A DNA stretch of 64,000 nt from Streptomyces sp. NBC_00704 (GCF_036226605.1 NZ_CP109000.1:5638501-5702500); one strand, 5' to 3'; shown: positions 18,180 through 29,736, counted from the first letter of the stretch. Numbers and translations are program-made. Notes: generated by a model from the letters alone, not told the origin.

Positions 18180-19957
18180 CGGTCGTCCTCCTGGCGGCCG
18201 GTTCCTGACATGAGGTGGGCGTACTCGGGGTTGTCGCGCAGCAGTTCGTGATGGGTGCCGACGGCGGCGATCCGACCGCCGGACAGCAGGGCCACCCGGT
18301 CGGCGAGGAGCACGGTCGACGGGCGGTGGGCGACGATCAGCGCGGTGGTGTCCGCGAGGACCTGCCGCAGCGCGGCCTCCACGGCGGCCTCGGTGTGCAC
18401 GTCCAGCGCGGAGAGCGGGTCGTCGAGGACGAGGAACCGGGGGCGGCCCACCACGGCTCTCGCCAGGGCGAGCCGCTGCCGCTGCCCGCCGGAGAGACTG
18501 AGCCCCTGCTCGCCGACCTGGGTGTCGGCGCCCTGCGGCAGCGCGTGCACGAACGCGGCCTGCGCCACGGCCAGCGCCCGCTCCAGCTCGACGGCGCCCG
18601 CCCGGTCGTCGGCGCCCATCAGGACGTTCTCCCCGACGCTCGCGGAGAACAGGGTGGGCTCCTCGAACGCGACGGCGACCCGCGCGCGCAGCTCCTCGCG
18701 CGGCAGCCCGGCGACGTCCTCGCCGTCCAGGGTGATGCGTCCGGCCGTCGCCTCGTGCAGCCGGGGCACGAGGGCCGTCAGGGTGGTCTTGCCGCTGCCG
18801 GTGGCCCCGACCAGGGCCATCGACTCGCCGGGACGGACGTGCAGGTCGACCCCGTCGAGGACGGGCCGGGAACCGGGGACGGCGTCCGGGTAGCGGAAGA
18901 CGACGCCGTCGAAGCGCAGCCCGGTGTCGGACGCCGGCGCCGACCGCACCGCCGCGTCCCGTTCCGGCTCCTCGTCCATCACCTCGAAGTACCGCTCGCT
19001 CGCCGTCGACGCCTCCTGGCTCATCGCGAGGAGGAACCCGATCGAGTCGACCGGCCAGCGCAGCGCGAGCGCGGTGGACAGGAAGGCGACCAGGGTGCCC
19101 GCGGACAGGTCCCCGTCCGCGACCCGCACCGCCCCCAGCACCAGCGCGGCCCCGATGGCCAGTTCGGGCAGCGTCACGATGACCGCCCAGATCGTGGCCA
19201 GCAGCCGCGCCTTGGCCAGCTCCGTGCCGCGCAGCGTCGAGGACAGCTCCCGGAAGGCGCGCGCCTGCGTGCGGTGCCGGCCGAAGCCCTTGATGACGCG
19301 GATGCCGAGGACGCTCTCCTCGACCACCGTCGTCAGGTCCCCGACCTGGTCCTGCGCCCGCCGCGCCACCAGCGCGTACCGGCGCTCGAAGTACACGCAC
19401 ATCACGACGACGGGGACGGCCGGCCCCAGGATGACCAGCCCGAGCGTCCAGTCCTGGACCAGCATGACGACAACGCCGAAGACGATCGTCACCGAGTTGA
19501 CCAGCAGGAACGTCAGCGGGAAGGCGAGGAACATCCGGATCAGCCCCAGATCGGCCGTCGCCCGCGAGAGCAGCTGGCCCGACGCCCACCGGTCGTGGAA
19601 CGCCACCGGCAGCCGTTGCAGCCGCCCGTACAGCTCGGCCCGCATCTCCGCCTCGACGTGCGCCAGCGGACGCGCCACCAGCCAGCGCCGTATCCCGAAC
19701 AGCAGCGCCTCCGTGAGACCGAGCAGCAGCAGGACGAGCGCCCCCAGCCAGACCCCGGAGGTGTCCCGGTCCGCCACCGGGCCGTCCACCATCCACTTCA
19801 GGACCAGCGGGATCACCAGCCCCGTGCAGGAGGCCAGCACGGCGACGAGGGCGGCCGTGAACAGCCGCGCCCGTACGGGGCGGACGTACGGCCACAGGCG
19901 CAGCAGGGACCGTACGGCGGAGCGGTCGGGGGCGGGGGTTGCACGTGTCTGGGCCAT
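18176..19957 (-). CDS. ABC exporter half-transporter (second pair, first gene)
   Basis: 593 residues from ATG 19957. In-frame codons continue upstream but run into the inverted repeats, and MAQTRATPAPDRSAV gives a typical short cytoplasmic N-terminus. Six transmembrane helices are followed by an ATPase domain with Walker A GATGSGKTT, a perfect LSGGQ signature, Walker B FLVLDDPLSALD (Asp in place of the catalytic Glu after Walker B) and H-loop VAHRPS. The Glu-to-Asp change together with an intact signature suggests that this pair is also asymmetric, with the neighbour supplying the main catalytic site. First gene of the transporter operon reading leftward. Confidence 0.9.
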   Translation of the reverse strand: MAQTRATPAPDRSAVRSLLRLWPYVRPVRARLFTAALVAVLASCTGLVIPLVLKWMVDGPVADRDTSGVWLGALVLLLLGLTEALLFGIRRWLVARPLAHVEAEMRAELYGRLQRLPVAFHDRWASGQLLSRATADLGLIRMFLAFPLTFLLVNSVTIVFGVVVMLVQDWTLGLVILGPAVPVVVMCVYFERRYALVARRAQDQVGDLTTVVEESVLGIRVIKGFGRHRTQARAFRELSSTLRGTELAKARLLATIWAVIVTLPELAIGAALVLGAVRVADGDLSAGTLVAFLSTALALRWPVDSIGFLLAMSQEASTASERYFEVMDEEPERDAAVRSAPASDTGLRFDGVVFRYPDAVPGSRPVLDGVDLHVRPGESMALVGATGSGKTTLTALVPRLHEATAGRITLDGEDVAGLPREELRARVAVAFEEPTLFSASVGENVLMGADDRAGAVELERALAVAQAAFVHALPQGADTQVGEQGLSLSGGQRQRLALARAVVGRPRFLVLDDPLSALDVHTEAAVEAALRQVLADTTALIVAHRPSTVLLADRVALLSGGRIAAVGTHHELLRDNPEYAHLMSGTGRQEDDR

Positions 19958-20020
19958 CACTGCGAGCCTACGGACCGGCACTGACATCGCCCACCGAGTT
20001 TCGGCCCGGCCGGGCTCGGT

Positions 20021-20091
20021 CGCAGGTCCTACGACCTGCGGTGCGACCCCTCGAACCGCAGGTCCTACGACCCGCGGTTCGAGGGGTCGCA
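20021..20091 (-). terminator. tandem/nested inverted repeats between glgX and the ABC operon
   Basis: Two perfect stems in 71 bases. Stem 1: CGCAGGTC (20021-20028), loop CTAC, GACCTGCG (20033-20040). Stem 2: an 18-base arm at 20042-20059 pairs perfectly with 20074-20091 around a 14-base loop that repeats the AGGTCCTACGACC core of stem 1. They lie after the glgX stop on the minus strand and about 65 bases before the ABC start, so a strong terminator is the simplest reading. No T-tract is seen. Confidence 0.7.
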
Positions 20092-20228
20092 CCGGCACAT
20101 CCACCGATCGGCCGACACGCGTTCGAGCGAGCCGTCGCGACGGGCGGGCGGCGCCCCCGCCGCGACGCCCGCGCCCCGGGCGGCGAACGGCTCGCGGGCG
20201 GGGAAGGGCCCGCGGGCGGGGCGCCGGC

Positions 20229-22463
<2,235 letters not shown>

Positions 22464-22616
22464 CGTTCAGCCTCCCGCGGCTCGTGGGACGACGGGGGTG
22501 CGGGGCGCGCGGTGTCCCTGCCGCGGCTCCCCGTCGTGTCGTCCTCCCTCCATTCCTGCCCAGAGCGGCCCTCGCACTCACGTTTCCCCGAGGCGTGCCC
22601 GGTCGTTGGGCACGCC

Positions 22617-23858
22617 GTGAGGCACGTACATGGGCGCGCACGGCGCGCGGGGGTCGCACTGGCCGCCGTACTGACATGGGCAGGACTACTGGCCGGGGCC
22701 GCCGGCTGCACCGGCGGCGACAGCCGCAGCGGACTCGACCGGATGCTCGGCAAACCGCCGGCCCCCGAGGACGTCATCGGCGTCACCCCGCTGGACGGCG
22801 CCAAGGGCGTGCGTCCCGGGGAGCGCCTGCGGGTGCGGGTGCCCGAGGGGCGGCTGGAGTCGGTGAAGGTCGTCCGGTCGCAGGACGCCGAGGAGACGGA
22901 GGTGAAGGGCAGGATCGCCGCGGACGGGCTGAGCTGGCGGCCGGACGACGACCGGCTGGGCCTCGCGGCCCGCTACACGGTGGACGTGGTCGCCCTCGAC
23001 GGGGACGGCGACCGCTCGGCCCGTCACACCACGTTCACCACGTTCGTCCCCGACAAGCGCTTCATCGGCTACGTCACGCCCGAGGACCGCTCGACGGTGG
23101 GCACCGGCATGATCGTCTCGCTGGAGTTCAACCGGGAGATCGTCGACCGGGCGGCCGTCGAACGCGCCGTCCGGGTCACGGCGCAGCCGCCGGTGGAGGT
23201 CCGGCCGCACTGGTTCGGAAGGGCCCGGCTCGACTTCCGGCCCGAGGAGTACTGGAAGCCCGGCACCCGGGTCACGGTGGCGCTGGGGCTGCGCGACGTC
23301 GAGGCGGCGCCCGGCGTCTACGGGCTACAGCAGAAGTCGTTCTCGTTCACCGTGGGCCGCAGCCAGGTGTCGCTGGTCGACGCGGCGAAGCACACCATGG
23401 AGGTCCGGCGCGACGGGGAACTGCTGGCCACCGTGCCCGTCACGGCCGGGGCGCCGAAGAACACCACCTACAACGGCAGGATGGTGGTGAGCGAGATGCT
23501 GGAGCTGACCCGGATGAACGGCGCCACGGTCGGCTTCAGGAAGGCGAACGGCAAGGGCGAGTACGACATCCCGGACGTGCCGCACGCCATGCGCCTGACC
23601 AGTTCCGGCACCTTTCTGCACGGCAACTACTGGGCGGACGACGTGTTCGGCCGCGCCAACGTCAGTCACGGCTGCGTCGGCCTGCGCGACGTCAAGGGCG
23701 GCTCCTCGGACACGCCCGCGGGCTGGTTCTTCGACCGCAGCCTGGTCGGGGACGTCATCGAGGTCGTCCACAGCAAGGACAAGCAGGTCGCCCCGGACAA
23801 CGGTCTCGGCGGCTGGAACATGACCTGGAAGGAGTGGACGGCCGCCTCCGCGGACTGA
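22617..23858 (+). CDS. L,D-transpeptidase lipoprotein (first of two)
   Basis: 413 residues from GTG 22617, which gives a signal peptide and a plausible lipobox ending LLAGAAGC. Two Ig-like domains (about 60-270) precede a YkuD catalytic domain with LHGNYW and the nucleophile motif SHGC (Cys353). L,D-transpeptidases make 3-3 cross-links in peptidoglycan or attach proteins to it at the outer face of the membrane. The architecture matches the mycobacterial LdtMt2 type. A GTGCCC/GGGCAC hairpin lies at 22595-22613 immediately before the start. Paralogue of the next gene. Confidence 0.92.
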   Translation: MRHVHGRARRAGVALAAVLTWAGLLAGAAGCTGGDSRSGLDRMLGKPPAPEDVIGVTPLDGAKGVRPGERLRVRVPEGRLESVKVVRSQDAEETEVKGRIAADGLSWRPDDDRLGLAARYTVDVVALDGDGDRSARHTTFTTFVPDKRFIGYVTPEDRSTVGTGMIVSLEFNREIVDRAAVERAVRVTAQPPVEVRPHWFGRARLDFRPEEYWKPGTRVTVALGLRDVEAAPGVYGLQQKSFSFTVGRSQVSLVDAAKHTMEVRRDGELLATVPVTAGAPKNTTYNGRMVVSEMLELTRMNGATVGFRKANGKGEYDIPDVPHAMRLTSSGTFLHGNYWADDVFGRANVSHGCVGLRDVKGGSSDTPAGWFFDRSLVGDVIEVVHSKDKQVAPDNGLGGWNMTWKEWTAASAD

Positions 23859-24047
23859 CCCGCGGAAAGTCCCCGCCCCCCCGGGGGCAACCTTCCCCGC
23901 TGTCCCATGGTCCAAGTTGGGACTGAACGGTGACATTTTCGGCGCGTCCAGGCCGCTGACCTTGTGGTTAATATGCGGCGAACGCGGGGGACGCGTCGCT
24001 GTGCGGCCCGGGGAGGGCCCGGGGGAGTGGGGAGAAGGACTTTGAAC

Positions 24048-25292
24048 GTGGGACCGATACGGGGGGCGTCGGTTGGGGGGCGCTCACGCGGCCGCAACAG
24101 GCGGCTGGCGCTGCTCGCCGGCGGAATACTGCTCGCCGTCACGGCGTGCGGCGGCGGTGACGGCTCCGGATCCGACGCCAAGGCCGGCGGCGACGGCGGC
24201 AAGGGCGCGACGACCGCCGCGCAGAGCAAGCAGTCGGAGGCGGTCGTCACGATCGCCCCGAAGAGCGGCGCCAAGGACGTGGACACCAGCGGCGCCCTGA
24301 AGGTGACCGCGGCCAAGGGCAAGCTGACCGAGGTGACCGTCAAGGACACCAAGGGCAGGAAGATCGAGGGCGCGATCTCGGCCGACGGCGCCGGCTGGAC
24401 GCCCGCCACCCACCTGGCCGCGTCCACCGCCTACCAGGTGCACGCGGTCGCCAAGGACTCCGCGGGCCGGACGGCCGCCGAGGACTCGTCCTTCACCACG
24501 CTGAGCCCGCAGAACACCTTCATCGGCAACTTCACGCCCGAGGACGGCTCGACCGTCGGCGTCGGGATGCCGTTCTCGGTCAACTTCACGCGGGGCATCA
24601 CCAAGCCGGACGACGTCGAGAAGGCCATCAAGGTCACGACGGTGCCGGCCGTCGAGGTCGAGGGCCACTGGTTCGGCAACGACCGCCTCGACTTCCGCCC
24701 GGAGAAGTACTGGAAGGCCGGCACCAAGGTGACGGTCGAGATGAACCTGGACGGCGTCGAGGGCCGCAAGGGCGTCTACGGCAAGCAGTCCAAGACCGTC
24801 TCCTTCACCATCGGCCGCAACCAGGTGTCCGTCGTGGACGCCAAGAAGCACACGATGAAGGTCACGCAGGAGGGCAAGGTCGTCAGGACCATCCCGGTCA
24901 CCACCGGCAAGCCGGGCTACGCCACCTGGAACGGCCAGATGGTCATGAGCGAGAAGTTCACCGTGACCCGGATGAACGGCGACACCGTCGGCTACGACGG
25001 CGAGTACGACATCAAGGACGTCCCGCACGCTGTCCGCCTGACCAACTCCGGCACCTTCGTGCACGGCAACTACTGGGGCGGCGACGCCTTCGGCAACTAC
25101 AACGCCAGCCACGGCTGCATCGGCCTGCGCGACGTGCGCGGCGGCTACGACAGCTCCGTCGCGGCCGCGTGGTTCTTCGACCACTCGATCGTCGGCGACG
25201 TGGTGGTCGTGAAGAACTCCACCGACCCGACCGTCGACCCCGCCAACGGCCTCAACGGCTGGAACATCCCCTGGGCGGAGTGGAAGAAGTAG
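24048..25292 (+). CDS. L,D-transpeptidase lipoprotein (second of two)
   Basis: 414 residues. GTG 24048 lies 8 bases after GGAGAAGGA; an in-frame TTG at 24042 is possible. Signal peptide with lipobox LLAVTAC (Cys24-25 region), then a Gly/Ser/Asp-rich linker, two Ig-like domains and a YkuD domain with VHGNYW and SHGC (nucleophile Cys357). Closely parallels the upstream paralogue over its whole length, including the C-terminal LNGWNIPWAEWKK against LGGWNMTWKEWTA. The two genes have separate upstream regions (190 bases apart). Likely differ in expression or substrate rather than chemistry. Confidence 0.93.
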   Translation: MGPIRGASVGGRSRGRNRRLALLAGGILLAVTACGGGDGSGSDAKAGGDGGKGATTAAQSKQSEAVVTIAPKSGAKDVDTSGALKVTAAKGKLTEVTVKDTKGRKIEGAISADGAGWTPATHLAASTAYQVHAVAKDSAGRTAAEDSSFTTLSPQNTFIGNFTPEDGSTVGVGMPFSVNFTRGITKPDDVEKAIKVTTVPAVEVEGHWFGNDRLDFRPEKYWKAGTKVTVEMNLDGVEGRKGVYGKQSKTVSFTIGRNQVSVVDAKKHTMKVTQEGKVVRTIPVTTGKPGYATWNGQMVMSEKFTVTRMNGDTVGYDGEYDIKDVPHAVRLTNSGTFVHGNYWGGDAFGNYNASHGCIGLRDVRGGYDSSVAAAWFFDHSIVGDVVVVKNSTDPTVDPANGLNGWNIPWAEWKK

Positions 25293-25324
25293 GACGGCGG
25301 ACGCCCCGGAGGGCGCGCCCTCCC

Positions 25325-25363
25325 GACGGGCCCGGTGCTGTGACCCACGGCACCGGGCCCGTC
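25325..25363 (+). terminator. strong stem-loop terminator after the second L,D-transpeptidase
   Basis: A perfect 14-base stem, GACGGGCCCGGTGC at 25325-25338 and its complement at 25350-25363, with an 11-base loop. It is followed by GTCGTTAATGG. Lies 33 bases after the stop codon and before the enoyl-CoA hydratase gene. Confidence 0.85.
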
Positions 25364-25390
25364 GTCGTTAATGGTGGTTAACCTGCTGGC

Positions 25391-26158
25391 ATGACCGTGA
25401 ATCTCGAAGTCGCCGACGGCGTCGGCACGATCCGTCTCGACCGCCCGCCCATGAACGCGCTGGACGTGGCCACCCAGGACCGTCTCAAGGAACTCGCCGA
25501 GGAGGCCGGCCGTCGTGACGACGTCCGCGCGGTCGTCCTGTACGGCGGCGAGAAGGTGTTCGCGGCGGGCGCGGACATCAAGGAGATGCAGGCGATGGAC
25601 CACGCCGCCATGGTGGTGCGCGCCCGCGCCCTCCAGGACTCCTTCACGGCCGTCGCCCGCATCCCCAAGCCCGTCGTGGCGGCCGTCACCGGCTACGCGC
25701 TGGGCGGCGGCTGCGAGTTGGCGCTGTGCGCGGACTTCCGGATCGCCGGGGACAACGCGAAGCTGGGCCAGCCCGAGATCCAGCTCGGCCTCATTCCCGG
25801 CGCCGGCGGCACCCAGCGGCTCTCCCGGCTGATCGGCCCCTCCAAGGCCAAGGACCTCATCTTCACGGGCCGCATGGTCAAGGCCGACGAGGCGCTCGCC
25901 CTCGGCCTGGTGGACCGGGTCGTCCCGGCCGCCGACGTGTACGCCGAGGCGCACGCGTGGGCCGCCAGGCTGGCGAAGGGCCCGGCGATCGCGCTGCGCG
26001 CCGCCAAGGAGTCGGTCGACACCGGTCTGGAGACGGACATCGAGACGGGCCTGGCGGTCGAACGCAACTGGTTCGCGGGTCTCTTCGCGACCGCCGACCG
26101 CGAGACCGGCATGCGCAGCTTCGTGGAGGAGGGCCCGGGCAAGGCCACGTTCCTGTGA
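25391..26158 (+). CDS. enoyl-CoA hydratase/isomerase
   Basis: 255 residues, crotonase family. The oxyanion-hole segment AAGADIKEM is at about 58-66 and GGGCELAL at about 106-113. Both catalytic Glu positions are present, one in CELALCAD and one in GQPEIQLGLIPGAGGTQRL, so hydratase activity on trans-2-enoyl-CoA is expected. Length is usual for the family. Monocistronic, after a strong terminator and with about 300 bases before the next gene. Probably fatty-acid or amino-acid degradation in the cytoplasm. Confidence 0.93.
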   Translation: MTVNLEVADGVGTIRLDRPPMNALDVATQDRLKELAEEAGRRDDVRAVVLYGGEKVFAAGADIKEMQAMDHAAMVVRARALQDSFTAVARIPKPVVAAVTGYALGGGCELALCADFRIAGDNAKLGQPEIQLGLIPGAGGTQRLSRLIGPSKAKDLIFTGRMVKADEALALGLVDRVVPAADVYAEAHAWAARLAKGPAIALRAAKESVDTGLETDIETGLAVERNWFAGLFATADRETGMRSFVEEGPGKATFL

Positions 26159-26456
26159 TCATCGTCTCCTTCCGGGCCGCCGGAAGCGCTTGCCCTTGAC
26201 GAGACGTCTCACCCGGGTCCCCCGAAGGGGCGGTTTCCGCGCCCTCGAGGGGGCCTCGCGGGACGGTCGGGACCGTGTAGCCGGCGGTGATCGCCGGTCA
26301 CTCTCCGGCACGCCGTCCTCGCAGGTGGGCGCGGGTGCCCCGGTGCCCGTCCCGGCTCCGTCGCACGTCGGACGCCTGATGGGGAGGGGTCGCGCGCGGG
26401 GGGCGTATTCCGGCGGAACGGCCCCGGGGGGCCCGGCGGGCGGCCATGATGGGGGC

Positions 26457-26960
26457 ATGGCGGGGCTGGAGGGCATCGGACAGCCGCGGGGACACAGCCG
26501 TGCTGCCGCGGCGCGCTGGTCGCCTGCGGTCGAGGACGAACGGGCGCTCAAGGCGCTGGAGTTGTTCGGCAATCCCACGGAGGGCGAGGTCTCACTGCCG
26601 TCCCGTCCCGAGTCCGCCGCCTCGGCCCGCCGGCTGGCCCAGGTCGTCGTCCTGCGCCACTGGGGACTGACGCCGAAGATGACCGAGGACACGGTCCTGC
26701 TGGTCTCCGAACTCGTCGGCAACGCCGTACGGCACACCGGCGCCCGGATGTTCGGGCTGCGGATGCGGCGGCGGCGCGGCTGGATCCGCGTCGAGGTCCG
26801 CGACCCCTCCCGCGGCCTGCCCTGTCTGATGCCCGTCCAGGAGATGGACGTCAGCGGCCGGGGCCTGTTCCTCGTCGACAAGCTGTCCGACCGCTGGGGC
26901 GTCGACCTGCTGCCCCGCGGCAAGACGACCTGGTTCGAGATGCGTGTCGCCGACCGGTAG
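26457..26960 (+). CDS. RsbW/anti-sigma-like ATP-binding (HATPase) protein
   Basis: 167 residues from ATG 26457. GHKL-type ATPase fold of the serine-kinase anti-sigma class: N-box VSELVGNAVRHTGA with Glu and Asn, G1 motif DPSRGLP, G2-like VSGRGLFLVDKLSDRWG. These proteins bind or phosphorylate anti-sigma antagonists and are very numerous in Streptomyces; most are uncharacterised. No partner gene (anti-anti-sigma or phosphatase) adjoins. The roughly 300 bases upstream hold a GAGACGTCTC palindrome at about 26201-26210 but no clear gene. Confidence 0.85.
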   Translation: MAGLEGIGQPRGHSRAAAARWSPAVEDERALKALELFGNPTEGEVSLPSRPESAASARRLAQVVVLRHWGLTPKMTEDTVLLVSELVGNAVRHTGARMFGLRMRRRRGWIRVEVRDPSRGLPCLMPVQEMDVSGRGLFLVDKLSDRWGVDLLPRGKTTWFEMRVADR

Positions 26961-27103
26961 ACGGCCCGCGCCCGACCGCTCCCGTACCGGCGACGGGCCG
27001 CGGACGGCAGCGGGAGCGGGCCCGCCCGTGCGGGCAAGGAACGGGTAAGGCGTCGGACGGCGGGCTGCGTCAATCGCCCGGATTGCGGCATATCACCCCT
27101 TAA

Positions 27104-27922
27104 ATGGGAGGGATGACCACATCCGACCGCCGTTCCGCGCTGCGGGCGGGCGCCGGGCTCGTCGCCGGAGGCGCGCTCGCGGCCGCCTGCTCACCCCCGG
27201 CCGCCTCCCCGGCCGCCCCCTCCGCCGCCGTCGCCGCCCACGACGCCGCCCCGTCCGCGCCGGCCGCCCCCGGCAGGGCGGCCCGCCCCCTCGCCGCGCC
27301 CTCGCCGCGCGCCTTCCCCGGACAGCCCGTCCAGATCGCGCACGGGGCCCGCGACCGTCCCCGCGTCGCCCTCACCTTCCACGGCCAGGGCGACCCCGCC
27401 GTCGCCCGCGCCCTGCTCGACGAGGCCGAACGGCACGGCGCACGCGTCACCGTGCTGGCCGTCGGGACCTGGCTCGACGAGCACCCCGGCATCGCCCGCC
27501 GGATCCTGGACGGCGGCCACGACCTCGGCAACCACACCCTGCGCCACCTCGACGTCAACGCCATGTCCGAGGCCGACGCGACGGCCGAGATCACCGGGTG
27601 CGCCGACCGGCTGCGCAGGCTCACCGGGTCCGTCGGCACCTGGTTCCGCCCCTCCCGCGCCGCCCGCGCCTCCCCCCTCGTCGAACGGCTCGCCCGGCGC
27701 GCCGGATATCCGCACGTCCTCTCCTACGACGTCGACTCCCTCGACTTCACCTCGCCCGGCGCCCCCGCCGTCACCCGCAACGTCCTCGGCGGGGTCCGCG
27801 ACGGATCCGTCGTGAGCCTGCACTTCGGCTACGCGGACACGGTCGCCGCCCTCCCCGTCCTGCTGGACGAACTCGCCCGCCGCCGCCTGCGCGCGGTCAC
27901 TGCCACGGAGCTGATCGGCTGA
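27104..27922 (+). CDS. exported polysaccharide deacetylase (NodB-type)
   Basis: 272 residues from ATG 27104; ATG 27113 is an alternative, three codons later. The N-terminus has a twin-arginine pattern (SDRRSALR), a hydrophobic segment and a lipobox LAAAC, so it is probably a Tat-exported lipoprotein. After an Ala/Pro linker comes the NodB domain. Motif 1 is ALTFHGQGD, where the usual TFDD is replaced, as in a common actinobacterial subgroup. The zinc motif is GNHTLRH. It may remove acetyl groups from cell-wall polymers. Its stop overlaps the start of the beta-propeller gene (TGATG), so the two act together. Confidence 0.85.
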   Translation: MGGMTTSDRRSALRAGAGLVAGGALAAACSPPAASPAAPSAAVAAHDAAPSAPAAPGRAARPLAAPSPRAFPGQPVQIAHGARDRPRVALTFHGQGDPAVARALLDEAERHGARVTVLAVGTWLDEHPGIARRILDGGHDLGNHTLRHLDVNAMSEADATAEITGCADRLRRLTGSVGTWFRPSRAARASPLVERLARRAGYPHVLSYDVDSLDFTSPGAPAVTRNVLGGVRDGSVVSLHFGYADTVAALPVLLDELARRRLRAVTATELIG

Positions 27923-29106
27923 TGCACCCGAACCTCGTCACACGCACCCTGCTCACCGGCGCGGCGCTCGCCGTCCTCGCCGCCTGCGGCGCCGCGACCA
28001 AGGCCGGCCCGGACGGCGCCACCAGGGCCGCCGCCCCCGCCCCGGCGAAGAAGACCGTGCGCAAGCCCGCCGTCGACGGGCTGCCCGGTATGCCGCCCGT
28101 GCTGGACCCCAAGGACGTCTACGCCGCGGACCGCCCGAACCGGCTCTCCCCGGTGGTCCGCGACTTCCCCTCCCGGGTCTACGTCCCCAACACCGAGTCC
28201 GACACCGTGTCCGTCATCGACCCGAAGACGTACCAGGTGATCGACACCCTCCGGGTGGGACGCCAGCCGCAGCACGTCGTGCCCTCCTGGGACCTGAAGA
28301 CGCTCTGGGTGAACAACGACCGCGGCAACACCCTCACTCCCATCGACCCCATGACCGGGAAGACCGGCAAGTCGGTCGAGGTGCACGACCCGTACAACCT
28401 CTACTTCACGCCCGACGGCAAGTACGCCGTCGTCATGGCCTCCCTCGACCGCGAACTCGTCTTCCGCGACCCGCACACCATGAAGCGCGTCAAGACCGAA
28501 CCGGTCACCTGCTACGGCGTCAACCACGCCGACTTCTCCCTCGACGGGAGGTACTTCATCGTGTCCTGCGAGTTCAGCGGCGAGCTGCTCAAGGTCGACA
28601 CCGAGAAGATGAAGGTCGTCGCCCAGCAGAAGCTGCCCTTCCGGGGCGCGATGCCGCAGGACGTCAAGGTCTCCCCGGACGGGAAGCGCTTCTACATCGC
28701 GGACATGAAGGCCGACGGGATGTGGATCGTCGACGGCGACACGTTCGGCAAGCCGGCGTTCCTGCCCACCGGCAAGGGCTGCCACGGGCTCTACGTCAGC
28801 CGCGACTCCCGCACGATGTACGTGTCGAACCGCGGCGAGGGCACCGTCTCGGTCTTCGACTTCGCCGCGAACGAGGTCACCGACAAGTGGCGCCTCCCGC
28901 AGGGCGGCAGCCCCGACATGGGCGGCGTCTCGGCCGACGGCAAGGTCCTGTGGCTGTCGGGCCGCTACAACTCCGAGGTGTACGCCATCGACACCCGCAC
29001 CGGACGCCAGCTCGCCCGCGTCAAGGTCGGCAGCGGACCCCACGGCCTGGCCGTCTACCCCCAGCCCGGCCGCTACTCGCTCGGCCACACGGGCGTCTTC
29101 CGGTAG
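27922..29106 (+). CDS. YVTN-type beta-propeller lipoprotein
   Basis: 394 residues, ATG 27922 sharing a base with the upstream stop. Signal peptide with lipobox VLAAC. A linker rich in Ala, Pro and Lys precedes a seven-blade-like propeller with repeated signatures: RVYVPNTESDTVSVIDPKTY, FYIADMKADGMWIVD, MYVSNRGEGTVSVFDF and SEVYAIDTRTG. Such proteins are extracellular scaffolds or binding proteins. Co-translation with a polysaccharide deacetylase suggests a shared role in wall or polysaccharide modification, but no substrate can be named. Confidence 0.85.
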   Translation: MHPNLVTRTLLTGAALAVLAACGAATKAGPDGATRAAAPAPAKKTVRKPAVDGLPGMPPVLDPKDVYAADRPNRLSPVVRDFPSRVYVPNTESDTVSVIDPKTYQVIDTLRVGRQPQHVVPSWDLKTLWVNNDRGNTLTPIDPMTGKTGKSVEVHDPYNLYFTPDGKYAVVMASLDRELVFRDPHTMKRVKTEPVTCYGVNHADFSLDGRYFIVSCEFSGELLKVDTEKMKVVAQQKLPFRGAMPQDVKVSPDGKRFYIADMKADGMWIVDGDTFGKPAFLPTGKGCHGLYVSRDSRTMYVSNRGEGTVSVFDFAANEVTDKWRLPQGGSPDMGGVSADGKVLWLSGRYNSEVYAIDTRTGRQLARVKVGSGPHGLAVYPQPGRYSLGHTGVFR

Positions 29107-29114
29107 ACGCCCCC

Positions 29115-29150
29115 GCCGGATCCGCCGGATCCGCCGGATCCGCCGGATCC
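29115..29150 (+). repeat. four tandem copies of GCCGGATCC
   Basis: Four perfect 9-base units directly after the beta-propeller gene. No coding role is seen; each unit contains a GGATCC palindrome. Confidence 0.9.
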
Positions 29151-29165
29151 CGCCGCTCGCGTCCA

Positions 29166-29197
29166 CCCGGGAGCCACCGTGTGAGGCGGCTCCCGGG
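29166..29197 (+). terminator. stem-loop after the deacetylase/propeller operon
   Basis: CCCGGGAGCC at 29166-29175 pairs perfectly with GGCTCCCGGG at 29188-29197 around a 12-base loop. Located 60 bases after the stop codon. Confidence 0.75.
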
Positions 29198-29314
29198 CGG
29201 CTCCCGGGTGGGCGGCGCGCCACGCGCCCGCGGGGGCCGTTAATCTGACCTGCGTCAGCAGGACAGGCAAGACAGCACGTATGACCGCAAGGCATCGTCA
29301 AGAGGGGCGGATCG

Positions 29315-29527
29315 GTGGCCGACATCGAAGAGGCGCGCAAGCAGTTCCAGCGGATCGACACGGACGGTGACGGCTACATCACCGCGGCCGAGTTCAAGAC
29401 CGCCCTGGCCCAGGGCGGCGACTGGAACGTCACGGAGTCGGTGGCCGAGGTCATCATCAAGAGCCGTGACCTCGACGGCGACAAGGTTCTGTCGTTCGAC
29501 GAGTTCTGGGCCCACCTCGACAAGTGA
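29315..29527 (+). CDS. small EF-hand calcium-binding protein
   Basis: 70 residues from GTG 29315, with an AGAGGGGCGG ribosome binding site. Two EF-hand loops are complete: DTDGDGYITAAE (about 15-26) and DLDGDKVLSFDE (about 52-63), each with Asp/Glu at the calcium-coordinating positions. The protein resembles the Streptomyces Cab-type calcium-binding proteins, cytoplasmic calcium buffers or sensors. Monocistronic, ending in a good terminator. Confidence 0.93.
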   Translation: MADIEEARKQFQRIDTDGDGYITAAEFKTALAQGGDWNVTESVAEVIIKSRDLDGDKVLSFDEFWAHLDK

Positions 29528-29554
29528 GCCGGCTCGCCGAGCCGAATCGGTGAA

Positions 29555-29580
29555 GGGGGCGCCGCACGAGCGGCGCCCCC
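29555..29580 (+). terminator. terminator of the EF-hand gene
   Basis: GGGGGCGCCG (29555-29564) and CGGCGCCCCC (29571-29580) form a perfect 10-base stem with a 6-base loop, followed by TTCG, 27 bases after the stop. Confidence 0.85.
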
Positions 29581-29736
29581 TTCGCCGTGGGGAAGGGAAC
29601 GCGGCGGGGCGCGGAATAGGCGCCCGCGGGACCTGGTTGACGCCGTCCAGACGCATGCGTGTGCATTCAAGTGGAGCGCCCACCGTCCTCTGGATCGCTC
29701 ACCGTCCCCGGATCGCATCGGAAGGCAGGACCTGTC

